A DNA stretch of 15,410 bases from Candidatus Babelota bacterium (GTDB taxonomy: Bacteria > Babelota > Babeliae > Babelales > Vermiphilaceae): the NCBI GenBank assembly GCA_013213985.1, contig JABSSP010000012.1, forward strand, positions 1-15,410, read 5' to 3'. Positions 5,490 through 13,180 of the stretch are shown here, one piece after another; the stretch's first letter is position 1, and every line of letters begins with the position of its first letter. The translations under genes and the position numbers were made by a program. Below the pieces are notes generated by a model. It was not told the DNA's origin. It saw only the letters and a list, made by a program, of their open reading frames with translations, and did no database searches.

Positions 5490-8258
5490 TTATTCAACAC
5501 GACCCACACGAACTGTCAATAATTCATCAGGCCTAAGAACTTGTTTGACTGCGTTTTTAACATCATCGATGGTAATTTTTTCAAGTTCTTCATAACGCTT
5601 GTCAAAATAGTCAGCAGAAAAGTTGTAACGCTCTAAGAATAGCATTGCACCTGCAATACCCGCATTTGACTCAAAATTATTAATTGAAGCATTTAAAATT
5701 GCGCGCTTAGCTTCTTCAAATTCTTGTTGCGTAATATCGTCAGCAACTGTTTTTAATAAATCAGTAATTGCTTTTTCAGCTTCTTTTAACCGATCAAGTG
5801 AAACAATTGTTTTTACTAAAAACATACCTGGTTCTTTTTGTGCATTAGCAACAAACGTTCCGTTAATGGTATAAAATAAACCTGAACGTTCTCGCAGTTG
5901 AAATAGCTTTGACGCCATTGACCCAAGTACACCACTTCCTAAGATTTGATCAAAAATAAAAAGTTTATCAAAATCTTTGTGCGTTCTACGTACAGAGAGG
6001 CACGCAAGTGCAAGCACAACCTGATCACGATTGATTGGATGATTTACTACACTTTTTTGTGTTTGATCTAGTTCAGGGAAGCTAATGTTTTGCACTGGCG
6101 GGCCAGACCATTTGCCCAATTCTTTGTTAACAATTTTGTGAACATCATAGCCGTTAAGTTCACCAACAATTGCCATTTTAGTGTCATGCGGTGTTACATA
6201 TTTTTTGTAATAACTCATTAAATCATCACGGGTCATAGTTGCAATTGACTCAGCAGTTCCTAAAGGATTTTTGCTATACGGATGTTTTTTATAAATTTCA
6301 TTTTTAATTAACTGCCCTGAAAATATTTTTGGCTCATCCCAGAAATTTTTAATAGCAGTTAACATTTGAGCACGAATTTTTTCTATCTGCTCTTCGTCAA
6401 ATGTTTCATTAGTTAGAACTTCATTGAGCAGCTCTAGGCCTTTAGCAAATTCTTCTTCGGGCATGCTCATGCCAATAGTTCCTGGCCCCACTGAAAGCGT
6501 GATGCCACGCGATTCAAGCTCATCAGCTAATTCATCCGCCGTATAATTTTTTGTTCCCTCAGTCAACATTTTCGAAACAAAATTAGTAATTCCTAATTTA
6601 TCTATTGGGTCATAATAATGCTTCGTTTCAAATTCGACCATTATATCTATTTTGGGCGTATTGTCTGTGTCGTAATACAAAACCTTTAAGCCGTTATCTA
6701 ACACAAATGATTGTGCTTTAGGAAAACTAAAAGCAACAGGCTTTTCAGCATTAATTGTGTCAGCATAACGAACAGGTTCAACTTCAGAAGTTCTAACGCG
6801 CCCCGACAAAAATCTATGATCTAAATCATCTGACTCTTGTTGTAGTTTTTTCCAATATTTTTTTTCACTTTCATCAAGTGGAAGAATTTTACCAACATGA
6901 CGAACTGATGGTCTAAAATAATCACGCAACGTTTCAACAAGTTCTTCTTTTAATTCGTCAAAAGGTTTGTCAAGATAGTTAAAAATATAATTTTCATCTC
7001 CTGTTGCTAAATAATATTGTCCAAGTTGATATGCTTGATTTTGTGTGCTTTCAAGTGTTCGATAAAACTGCATTTTAGCCTGTTTTATTGCTCTGCGTAC
7101 TTCTTTGTCAGTTAATTCATTTTCTATAATATCATCAATTTCAGCATCAATTAGTCCGATTATTTTTTCAGCATCTTCAACATTTTTTGGCTCAAAAATA
7201 ATGAAGAACATGCTGTGATCAAATAATTGAAAAGTGAAAGCTTCTAAAGATGTTACAAGTTTTAATTCGTTGACAAGTTTTTTGTACAAACGTGAAGCTT
7301 TACCAACTCCAAGTATCCGTGAAAGTGTCTCAGCAATATGTTTATTTTTTTCTTGTAGCCCAGGCAATATATAAGTTAATGCAACCACTGGTTGTTTAAC
7401 GTCACGGTGAAGCGTTACACCTTTAGAGATAATATCTTTGTTGTGATATGTTTCGTCGCGTTTATATTCAGGATCCCCAGGTATGTCTCCAAAATATTCT
7501 TCTGCTAACGTAAAAACTTCTTTTGGATTAATATCGCCAACAACAACAAGCGTTGCGTTATTTGGCACGTAATGTTTTTTATAAAATCTTTTTAAATCAT
7601 CACCGTTCACATTCCACAAATCTTGTTTATAACCAATAATTGGGTAGTGGTATGGGTGATCAGGGAAAATAGTGGTCAGCATATCAAATAAAAGCGTACG
7701 AACAAAATTATCCTTATAAAGTTTTAGCTCTTGAATAACTGTTTTCATTTCAGAATTTAAATGTTCATCTTTAAAGGCTGCATTAATCATAGAATCCGCA
7801 ATCACTGGAAGAATTTTTTTCCAATTTTGGGTCGGTAGATCAAAACGATAGCCCGTATAATCAAAACTCGTAAATGCGTTTGTACTGGCAGAAAGTTTTT
7901 GAGCTAACATATTAATGTCAGACTCTGATAACATTTCTGTGCCCTTAAAAATCATATGCTCAATTAAATGAGCAATTCCTTTTTCACCCGTCTTTTCATC
8001 TTTTGATCCAACGGCATACCAGACCTGCACAGAAACTTTTGGAATAGAGTGTACTGCCCTAACCAAAATGGTCATGCCATTGTCTAAAACTTTTTTTTCC
8101 ACCAAGGGAATACTTGCCTTGCCTTTAGTGTCTGAAATCATTGAAACCCTATCGTTATTATTTGTCCCCTGGTCAATATCAAAAAGTGTATAACTCTGCA
8201 CAGACAATACACATAATGATAGAATGCCAGCCATAAATAGATATATATTTTTTTTCAT
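5490..8258 (-). CDS. exported M16 family zinc metallopeptidase (insulinase/pitrilysin-like)
   Basis: The ORF can be read from GTG 8261, but ATG 8258 fits AAGGTGG better, giving 922 residues. The signal peptide spans about 1-22 (core YLFMAGILSLCVLSV). The N-terminal half is an active M16 domain: HLIEH (about 97-101) is the inverted zinc motif, and Glu in VIQEL about 76 residues later is the third ligand. The C-terminal half repeats the fold without the zinc motif (NFVSK in its place) and keeps QLRERSGLFYT, typical of the substrate-binding half. This is the four-subdomain single-chain layout that encloses peptides in a chamber. It should degrade peptides in the periplasm or outside the cell. 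It lies 22 bases after a paralog in the same operon and ends at a shared terminator. Confidence 0.93.
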   Translation of the reverse strand: MKKNIYLFMAGILSLCVLSVQSYTLFDIDQGTNNNDRVSMISDTKGKASIPLVEKKVLDNGMTILVRAVHSIPKVSVQVWYAVGSKDEKTGEKGIAHLIEHMIFKGTEMLSESDINMLAQKLSASTNAFTSFDYTGYRFDLPTQNWKKILPVIADSMINAAFKDEHLNSEMKTVIQELKLYKDNFVRTLLFDMLTTIFPDHPYHYPIIGYKQDLWNVNGDDLKRFYKKHYVPNNATLVVVGDINPKEVFTLAEEYFGDIPGDPEYKRDETYHNKDIISKGVTLHRDVKQPVVALTYILPGLQEKNKHIAETLSRILGVGKASRLYKKLVNELKLVTSLEAFTFQLFDHSMFFIIFEPKNVEDAEKIIGLIDAEIDDIIENELTDKEVRRAIKQAKMQFYRTLESTQNQAYQLGQYYLATGDENYIFNYLDKPFDELKEELVETLRDYFRPSVRHVGKILPLDESEKKYWKKLQQESDDLDHRFLSGRVRTSEVEPVRYADTINAEKPVAFSFPKAQSFVLDNGLKVLYYDTDNTPKIDIMVEFETKHYYDPIDKLGITNFVSKMLTEGTKNYTADELADELESRGITLSVGPGTIGMSMPEEEFAKGLELLNEVLTNETFDEEQIEKIRAQMLTAIKNFWDEPKIFSGQLIKNEIYKKHPYSKNPLGTAESIATMTRDDLMSYYKKYVTPHDTKMAIVGELNGYDVHKIVNKELGKWSGPPVQNISFPELDQTQKSVVNHPINRDQVVLALACLSVRRTHKDFDKLFIFDQILGSGVLGSMASKLFQLRERSGLFYTINGTFVANAQKEPGMFLVKTIVSLDRLKEAEKAITDLLKTVADDITQQEFEEAKRAILNASINNFESNAGIAGAMLFLERYNFSADYFDKRYEELEKITIDDVKNAVKQVLRPDELLTVRVGRVE

Positions 8259-8280
8259 CACTACCCACCTTTAAATCATA

Positions 8281-10911
8281 TTATGTATCATTGCTTCGGC
8301 CAATTTGTATGACAACTAATTGCTCATTATTTAACACGCGAGCAACCGCATCTTTTATTTCATCAATCGTAATTGTTTCTAAAATTTGCATGCGTAAATC
8401 AAAATAATCTTTTGGCAAACCGTAACTTTCTAAGAATAAAAAGTTCTCAGCCATTTTATGATTTGATTCAAAGCTATTTATAAGTGCACCTACAATACTA
8501 TTTTTAGCGTCAATTAATTCTTGATCTGCGATAAATTTTACTGCATTTTCAATTTCTTGTTTTATTTTTTCTTTTGCACTCTCAACATTTTCTAAGGATA
8601 CAATAGTTTTAATAAGTACCATTCCCGGCGCCAACTCTGCATCAAAAATAAGTGATCCACCTATGGTGTAAAACATGCCTGTTTGTTCTCGCAACTGAAA
8701 TAAACGAGAACTCATAGAACCAAGTGATCCACCAATAAAAATTTGATCAAACAAAAGAAGGGCATCATAATCAGTGTCAATTCTACTTACTGAACCACCA
8801 GCAAAGCATAACACAACTTGGTCCCTTTTAATTTCATAGGTAATTTCTTTGTATTCAACCGGCAGTAGTGGTTCAAAAACAATGTCTTCGATTTTTTGAC
8901 CTTGCCATGCGCCAATAGTTTCTTTACATAAATTTCGTATATCAAAATTAGAAAAATCACCCACAATTGCAAGTTGCGCTTGCACAGGAGAAATATAATT
9001 TTGAAAAAAATCTAATATATCTTCGCGTGTTATTTTTTTAATTGATTCTAGTGTTCCCATCGGATTCTGGGCATACGGGTGATCCCGGTATACTTGTTCT
9101 TTTGCAAGTTGTATTGCAAAAGTTGAAGGCGTATCCCAAAAATCTTGAAGTTCGGCAATAATTTGTGAGCGAACTTTTTCTATTTGCTCTTTTGGAAACG
9201 TTGGATTGGTTAACATTTCAGTTAAGAGCTCGAGCGCTTTGCGCAAATCACCTTTTAAAAGTGTAATTGATATTTGCCCAGGACGCACTGCAATAAACAT
9301 GCCACGGCTTTCAAATTCTTGTGCAAGTTGTCGCGCATCATATTGTGTTGTGCCCTCTAAAAGCATTCGCTGTGTAAAATGACCAAGACCAGGAAGATCC
9401 GGTGGGTCATAGAAAAACCTACCTTTAAGCCGTAGAACAATTTCAATTTTTTCAGACTTGTCAGTCGCATACCACAGAAGCAGCATGCCGTTTTTAAGTG
9501 TAGTACTTTGATGTTGTGGGAAATTAAAATGTACATGTGCTTTTGAAACAACTGTGTCTACATAGCTTCCATCTTCAATTTCAGCTTCTCTTACCCGACG
9601 CGCCAAAATACGCTCATCTTCTTTATCGGATCGCTCTTGGCATTCAATCCAATATTTTCTGTCACGCTCGTCAAGCGGCAGTATTGAACCAACATGCATT
9701 AAAGAAGGGCGTAAATAATTTTCAACCAAGCTGTGCGCAACAGATTTTACCCGTTTTACATCACGATCAATATAATTAAAAATATAATTTTCATCGCCCG
9801 TTGCTAAAAATGTTTCACCAATTACATACGCTTGATCTTGTACCGAATCAAACATTGAAGTGTAGGCGACATGTTCTTTTTTCATTGCTCTTGATAGCTC
9901 TTCGTCAGAAATACCATCTTTTAATAGAGCATTAATTTCCTGAACAATAACCTGTTTTACGCGTTCAAAGTCTTTAATATTTTTTAAATACACTTTTATA
10001 AAAAAGAGACCGTGCTCAAACAAACCGTAATTAAATGCATCTATATGGGTGACCAAACCAAGTTCTTCAACTAATTTTTTATATAATCGTGAACCCCGTC
10101 CACAGGCTAAAATCCAACAAAGAATATCCAGATAATACCCTTGACGATCTTTCATTCCTGAAACCATCCAAGAAAACATAACCAGCGGCAGGGCAATATC
10201 ACGATGTAATGTTATTGACTGAGAGCTAATATCAGCATTTAAATAATATTCTTTTTTTTCATACGTAGGGTTAGTGGGAATGTGGCCAAAATATTTTTTA
10301 GATTGTTCATAAACCTGCTCGGGTTCAACGTCGCCCACAACAACAAGGGTTGCATTATTTGGGACATAATGTTTTTGATAAAAATTCACCATTGAATGGC
10401 GCGTCGTGTTCCACAAATCTTGTTTATATCCAATGATGGGGTAGTGATACGGATGATCAGAAAAAATAGTAGAGACCATTTCCTCTGTTAAGGTTGATTC
10501 ATAATCATCACGATACATTTTAAGTTCTTGTATGACAGCTTTAAATTCACTATTCAAGTGCTCTTGTTTTAAGGTGCAATTGCGCATGTACTCTGCTAAA
10601 AGATCCAGGCCGACTGTCCAATGCTGCGTAGGAAAGTCAAACAAATAGCCCGTGTAGTCATAAGAAGTAAATGCATTAGCATAACCCGAAAGTTTACTGG
10701 TAATAAGATTGATATCGGGCTCTGATAACTTATTGGTTCCCTTAAAAAGCATATGCTCTAAAAGGTGGGCCAACCCACGCTCGCCACTACTTTCATCTTT
10801 AGAGCCCACTCCATACCACAGTTGCATTGAAACTTTGGGAATATCATGTACAGACCTAACTAAAACTGTTAGTCCATTATCTAATACATATTTTTTGACT
10901 TCTTTTAACAA
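8281..10911 (-). CDS. M16 family zinc metallopeptidase paralog lacking a signal peptide
   Basis: An 876-residue full-length paralog of the downstream M16 gene, alike along its whole length. HLLEH (49-53) and Glu129 in VIQEL are the zinc ligands and catalytic Glu, at the same spacing as in the paralog. The second half is inactive (HFTQR) but keeps QLREQTGMFYT. The protein begins almost directly at the M16 domain and lacks the roughly 45-residue leader of its partner, so it should stay in the cytoplasm. No ATG fits: the frame has an upstream TAG and only TTG 10911 before the conserved VLDNG. A good promoter 40-70 bases upstream leaves no room for a leader, which supports the TTG. It may pair with the partner or act alone. 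N-terminal loss is the alternative to a natural short form. Confidence 0.9.
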   Translation of the reverse strand: MLKEVKKYVLDNGLTVLVRSVHDIPKVSMQLWYGVGSKDESSGERGLAHLLEHMLFKGTNKLSEPDINLITSKLSGYANAFTSYDYTGYLFDFPTQHWTVGLDLLAEYMRNCTLKQEHLNSEFKAVIQELKMYRDDYESTLTEEMVSTIFSDHPYHYPIIGYKQDLWNTTRHSMVNFYQKHYVPNNATLVVVGDVEPEQVYEQSKKYFGHIPTNPTYEKKEYYLNADISSQSITLHRDIALPLVMFSWMVSGMKDRQGYYLDILCWILACGRGSRLYKKLVEELGLVTHIDAFNYGLFEHGLFFIKVYLKNIKDFERVKQVIVQEINALLKDGISDEELSRAMKKEHVAYTSMFDSVQDQAYVIGETFLATGDENYIFNYIDRDVKRVKSVAHSLVENYLRPSLMHVGSILPLDERDRKYWIECQERSDKEDERILARRVREAEIEDGSYVDTVVSKAHVHFNFPQHQSTTLKNGMLLLWYATDKSEKIEIVLRLKGRFFYDPPDLPGLGHFTQRMLLEGTTQYDARQLAQEFESRGMFIAVRPGQISITLLKGDLRKALELLTEMLTNPTFPKEQIEKVRSQIIAELQDFWDTPSTFAIQLAKEQVYRDHPYAQNPMGTLESIKKITREDILDFFQNYISPVQAQLAIVGDFSNFDIRNLCKETIGAWQGQKIEDIVFEPLLPVEYKEITYEIKRDQVVLCFAGGSVSRIDTDYDALLLFDQIFIGGSLGSMSSRLFQLREQTGMFYTIGGSLIFDAELAPGMVLIKTIVSLENVESAKEKIKQEIENAVKFIADQELIDAKNSIVGALINSFESNHKMAENFLFLESYGLPKDYFDLRMQILETITIDEIKDAVARVLNNEQLVVIQIGRSNDT

Positions 10912-10951
10912 TCTATGCTTTCTAGAGGAAGAAGGGATATAAAACTACTGC

Positions 10952-10980
10952 ACTATATTTATTTAGTATAGCGCTATCAA
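10952..10980 (-). promoter_or_regulatory. sigma-70 promoter of the M16 peptidase operon
   Basis: On the minus strand, TTGATA (10980-10975) and TATAGT (10957-10952) are separated by exactly 17 bases. This is the best promoter match in the window. The start would fall near 10945, giving a leader of about 35 bases before the TTG at 10911. Confidence 0.65.
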
Positions 10981-10999
10981 CAAATAATATAAATGCACA

Positions 11000-11764
11000 T
11001 TAGCCACCAAGAGATCGATACGCTTTCCATAAGGACGCTTGGTAGACATTGTGACCACCATCGCTACCCATTGCAACGCGCGTTTTGCCGTTTTTATTTG
11101 CTTGTTTTAGGCGTCGAATAAATAACTCATCGTCGCGATTAGAAAGAATTTCATCATTGTGTTGAAAGTGAAGTAAAATATTTAGCCGCATGCCTGCAAG
11201 CCTAGACACAGAATCAATTGGTTGCATATCATTTTGTTTATACTTTTGTGCTATAACCTGTAAATTATAGACCGAACCTTTGAGGTCGAGAATTTCTTGA
11301 AATGACTTCAATGGGCAATCAAGGATAACATTCCCATTCTCAATTGCTTGTATCATTGCCTTTTTTTCTTGTGCACCAATATTAAGTTTCAATAAGTCAC
11401 TGTCCCAACGATTTGTATTAAGAGCAACCAAGGCATTAATAAGTGCTCCACCGCCAGCAGAAAAACCGTACAAATTAATTTTTTTTAACCCAGAATCAAT
11501 AGCAAGCTTAATAATATATAACAGCGGTAAAATTTCTCTAATAGATCCAAATGCAACTGTGTGAGGATCGGTAGATTGTGTAGGGTCATGATCAGGAAAG
11601 TTAAATGTAATTAAATGCCCAGAAAGAGGTGTGCGGTACGCTATGTTTCGAGCAATTGTTTTGTTTCCTCCATAGCCATGACAACAAATAGTTACATCAC
11701 GAGAACGAGTTCGACATGGTATAACCTCTATGGCGGGATCATACCCAAGTTTTTTTATTAACAT
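11000..11764 (-). CDS. alpha/beta hydrolase (serine hydrolase) of unknown substrate
   Basis: A 254-residue frame with an alpha/beta hydrolase fold. The nucleophile elbow GFSAG (100-104) gives Ser102. HGYGGN (29-34) is the oxyanion-hole segment after the first core strand. HNDE around 202-205 may supply the acid, and GGHN (236-239) gives His238. The family includes esterases, lipases and peptidases; the substrate cannot be told. The ATG at 11764 has no good ribosome site, and the same frame continues upstream into a hydrophobic signal/anchor segment. That segment joins a well-placed ATG at 11871 only if one base is added (see 11765-11871). The full protein would be 290 residues and exported or membrane-anchored. 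It ends 88 bases before the M16 operon start and is divergent from the ComEC-like gene. Confidence 0.85.
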   Translation of the reverse strand: MLIKKLGYDPAIEVIPCRTRSRDVTICCHGYGGNKTIARNIAYRTPLSGHLITFNFPDHDPTQSTDPHTVAFGSIREILPLLYIIKLAIDSGLKKINLYGFSAGGGALINALVALNTNRWDSDLLKLNIGAQEKKAMIQAIENGNVILDCPLKSFQEILDLKGSVYNLQVIAQKYKQNDMQPIDSVSRLAGMRLNILLHFQHNDEILSNRDDELFIRRLKQANKNGKTRVAMGSDGGHNVYQASLWKAYRSLGG

Positions 11765-11871
11765 AGATCTATTGTTAGCAATAAGTTGTGTGAATTTTGA
11801 TTGCCAACTACAACATACAAAAAATGGAATGGCCGCAATGCCAATTACAAAAAATAAAAAAAATTTCTCAT
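11765..11871 (-). other. out-of-frame signal/anchor segment of the hydrolase gene
   Basis: AAAGG lies eight bases before ATG 11871, the natural start. As read, it yields only eight residues before TAA. One base more in the T8 tract (plus-strand A8 at 11856-11863) gives MRNFFLFFVIGIAAIPFF, then VCC, and runs into the hydrolase at 11764. This is a clear signal peptide or membrane anchor. The tract contains T TTT TTT in the right phase for a minus-one ribosomal slip. Confidence 0.6.
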
Positions 11872-11900
11872 TACAAATACCTTTCTCAAAAAAACAAAAG

Positions 11901-11930
11901 TGTTATAATTAAACAAACAACTTAACTTAA
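11901..11930. promoter_or_regulatory. overlapping divergent promoters for hydrolase and ComEC-like genes
   Basis: On the plus strand, TGTTATAAT (11901-11909) is an extended -10 element with no good -35 box; transcription would start near 11916, 60 bases before the ATG at 11976. On the minus strand, TTAAGT (11930-11925) and TATAAC (11907-11902) are 17 bases apart and face the hydrolase. The two -10 boxes share the same bases, so the two genes may compete for polymerase. Confidence 0.4.
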
Positions 11931-11975
11931 ACATGCTACTCGGTCGCACATTACACTATCACGAATCTACAAGAG

Positions 11976-13094
11976 ATGTTATTTAAACGCTTAAACATAA
12001 TAAACGGCCATCCCTTATTATTTATTACAACAGCACTTATATATGGCATATGGCATCAGTCAGCAAGCTTATCACCATGGGTGCTTATTGTAATAAGCTT
12101 GGTTGGCACCCTTTTATTTTACGTATTCGTTAATATAAAAAATGTGCCTCTTTTATATAGCACACTTTTTTTATGTGCCACTCCATTTGGAGCAATACGC
12201 TATCAATACCAACGCAACAATCACTATAATTTTCAAAAAGTGTTATACAACAAAACCATGAATATAAAGGGAACCATTACATCAATCGAAAAAATAAAAA
12301 ACTCTCGATTTAAAAATCTTATAACACTTAATGCACATGCAATAAAAATACATAACGATACATGGACCCCCATTAAAAAAGTCATGCAATTATATGTAAA
12401 AAGTTTACCCAATTTTGACATATCAGATATTGTTGAATTTCGTTCTTTAAAAAATTCAAAAAACAAAAATCCAGATTATACAAAATATTTAATAAAAGAG
12501 GGCATAGCGACAACCATTTTTTGTGATGCACCGCAGTGTAAAATACTATATCGACCAGCCATAAATTTTAAAAGAACTCTTTACAACTACAGAAAAAATC
12601 TTATTGATTCAATAGAAACTAAATTACCCCGTAAAACTTTTTCACTTTTTAGATCTATCTTTCTTGGGAAACGCAAAAAGGGCAGTTTTTATACAGATCA
12701 AGCAAAACAACAATTTAAAATCTGGGGAATTTCTCATTATTTAGCGCGATCCGGTCTTCACTTAATTGTTTTTATCATTATATGGCGCTTTTTTTTAGGC
12801 TGGATACAACTTGCAACACGCAAAAAAACTTTTTTGCTGATGATCTTAAGTATTATCTACAGCATTTTAAGTTGGGCAACCATCTCATTTAACCGCGCCC
12901 TTTCAACGTTTTTGCTTTATCAACTGTGCATACTATTAACTTTGAAAAGTAATATTACGCACATGTTATGCATTGTTTGTTGCATGACGCTCATCATAAA
13001 TCCTCATCAACTTTTCTTTCTTGATTTTCAACTCAGTTTTATCCTTACATTTGCCATTGCGATGCATTCCCAAACTGTCGCCCTAAAAAACTAA
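11976..13094 (+). CDS. comEC: ComEC/Rec2-like DNA uptake channel protein, C-terminally short
   Basis: A 372-residue membrane protein matching the N-terminal half of ComEC, the channel that brings single-stranded DNA into competent cells. Residues 12-75 hold two or three membrane helices. About 95-190 match the OB-like DUF4131 region, including VEFRSLKN and NPDYTKYLIKEGI. The competence domain starts at about 225 (LFRSIFLGKR), with the signature ISHYLARSGLHL (252-263), and continues through membrane helices to FQLSFILTFAIAM near the end. Canonical ComEC runs to 600-800 residues with more helices and a metallo-beta-lactamase domain. None of that follows here: after the stop the DNA leads straight to the next gene's promoter. 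The ribosome site AAGAG touches the ATG and is poor. It may be a reduced form with the nuclease supplied elsewhere, or a decaying gene. Confidence 0.85.
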   Translation: MLFKRLNIINGHPLLFITTALIYGIWHQSASLSPWVLIVISLVGTLLFYVFVNIKNVPLLYSTLFLCATPFGAIRYQYQRNNHYNFQKVLYNKTMNIKGTITSIEKIKNSRFKNLITLNAHAIKIHNDTWTPIKKVMQLYVKSLPNFDISDIVEFRSLKNSKNKNPDYTKYLIKEGIATTIFCDAPQCKILYRPAINFKRTLYNYRKNLIDSIETKLPRKTFSLFRSIFLGKRKKGSFYTDQAKQQFKIWGISHYLARSGLHLIVFIIIWRFFLGWIQLATRKKTFLLMILSIIYSILSWATISFNRALSTFLLYQLCILLTLKSNITHMLCIVCCMTLIINPHQLFFLDFQLSFILTFAIAMHSQTVALKN

Positions 13095-13109
13095 AAAATA
13101 GAAAAATCA

Positions 13110-13139
13110 TTGCCTCTCAACCAAAGAAAATAATACAAT
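13110..13139 (+). promoter_or_regulatory. putative sigma-70 promoter for the clostripain-like gene
   Basis: TTGCCT (13110-13115) is followed after 18 bases by TACAAT (13134-13139, five of six positions). A start near 13146 would leave about 35 bases before the ATG at 13181. The gene is thus probably transcribed separately from the ComEC-like gene. Confidence 0.45.
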
Positions 13140-13180
13140 TCTTATGAATGGAAAGATTAAAATTACAAAAAGGAGAAGCG

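Noticed and set aside
9537..9779. 80-codon plus-strand frame inside the second M16 gene
   Set aside because: It is antisense to a strongly conserved coding region, with no start signals and His/Leu-rich composition.
12233..12466. Minus-strand 77-codon frame inside the ComEC-like gene
   Set aside because: Shadow of the OB-like coding region; no ribosome site or family resemblance.
13070..13143. Frameshifted continuation of ComEC in another frame
   Set aside because: One frame stays open to about 13143, but it gives a short Lys-rich tail with none of the expected membrane helices.
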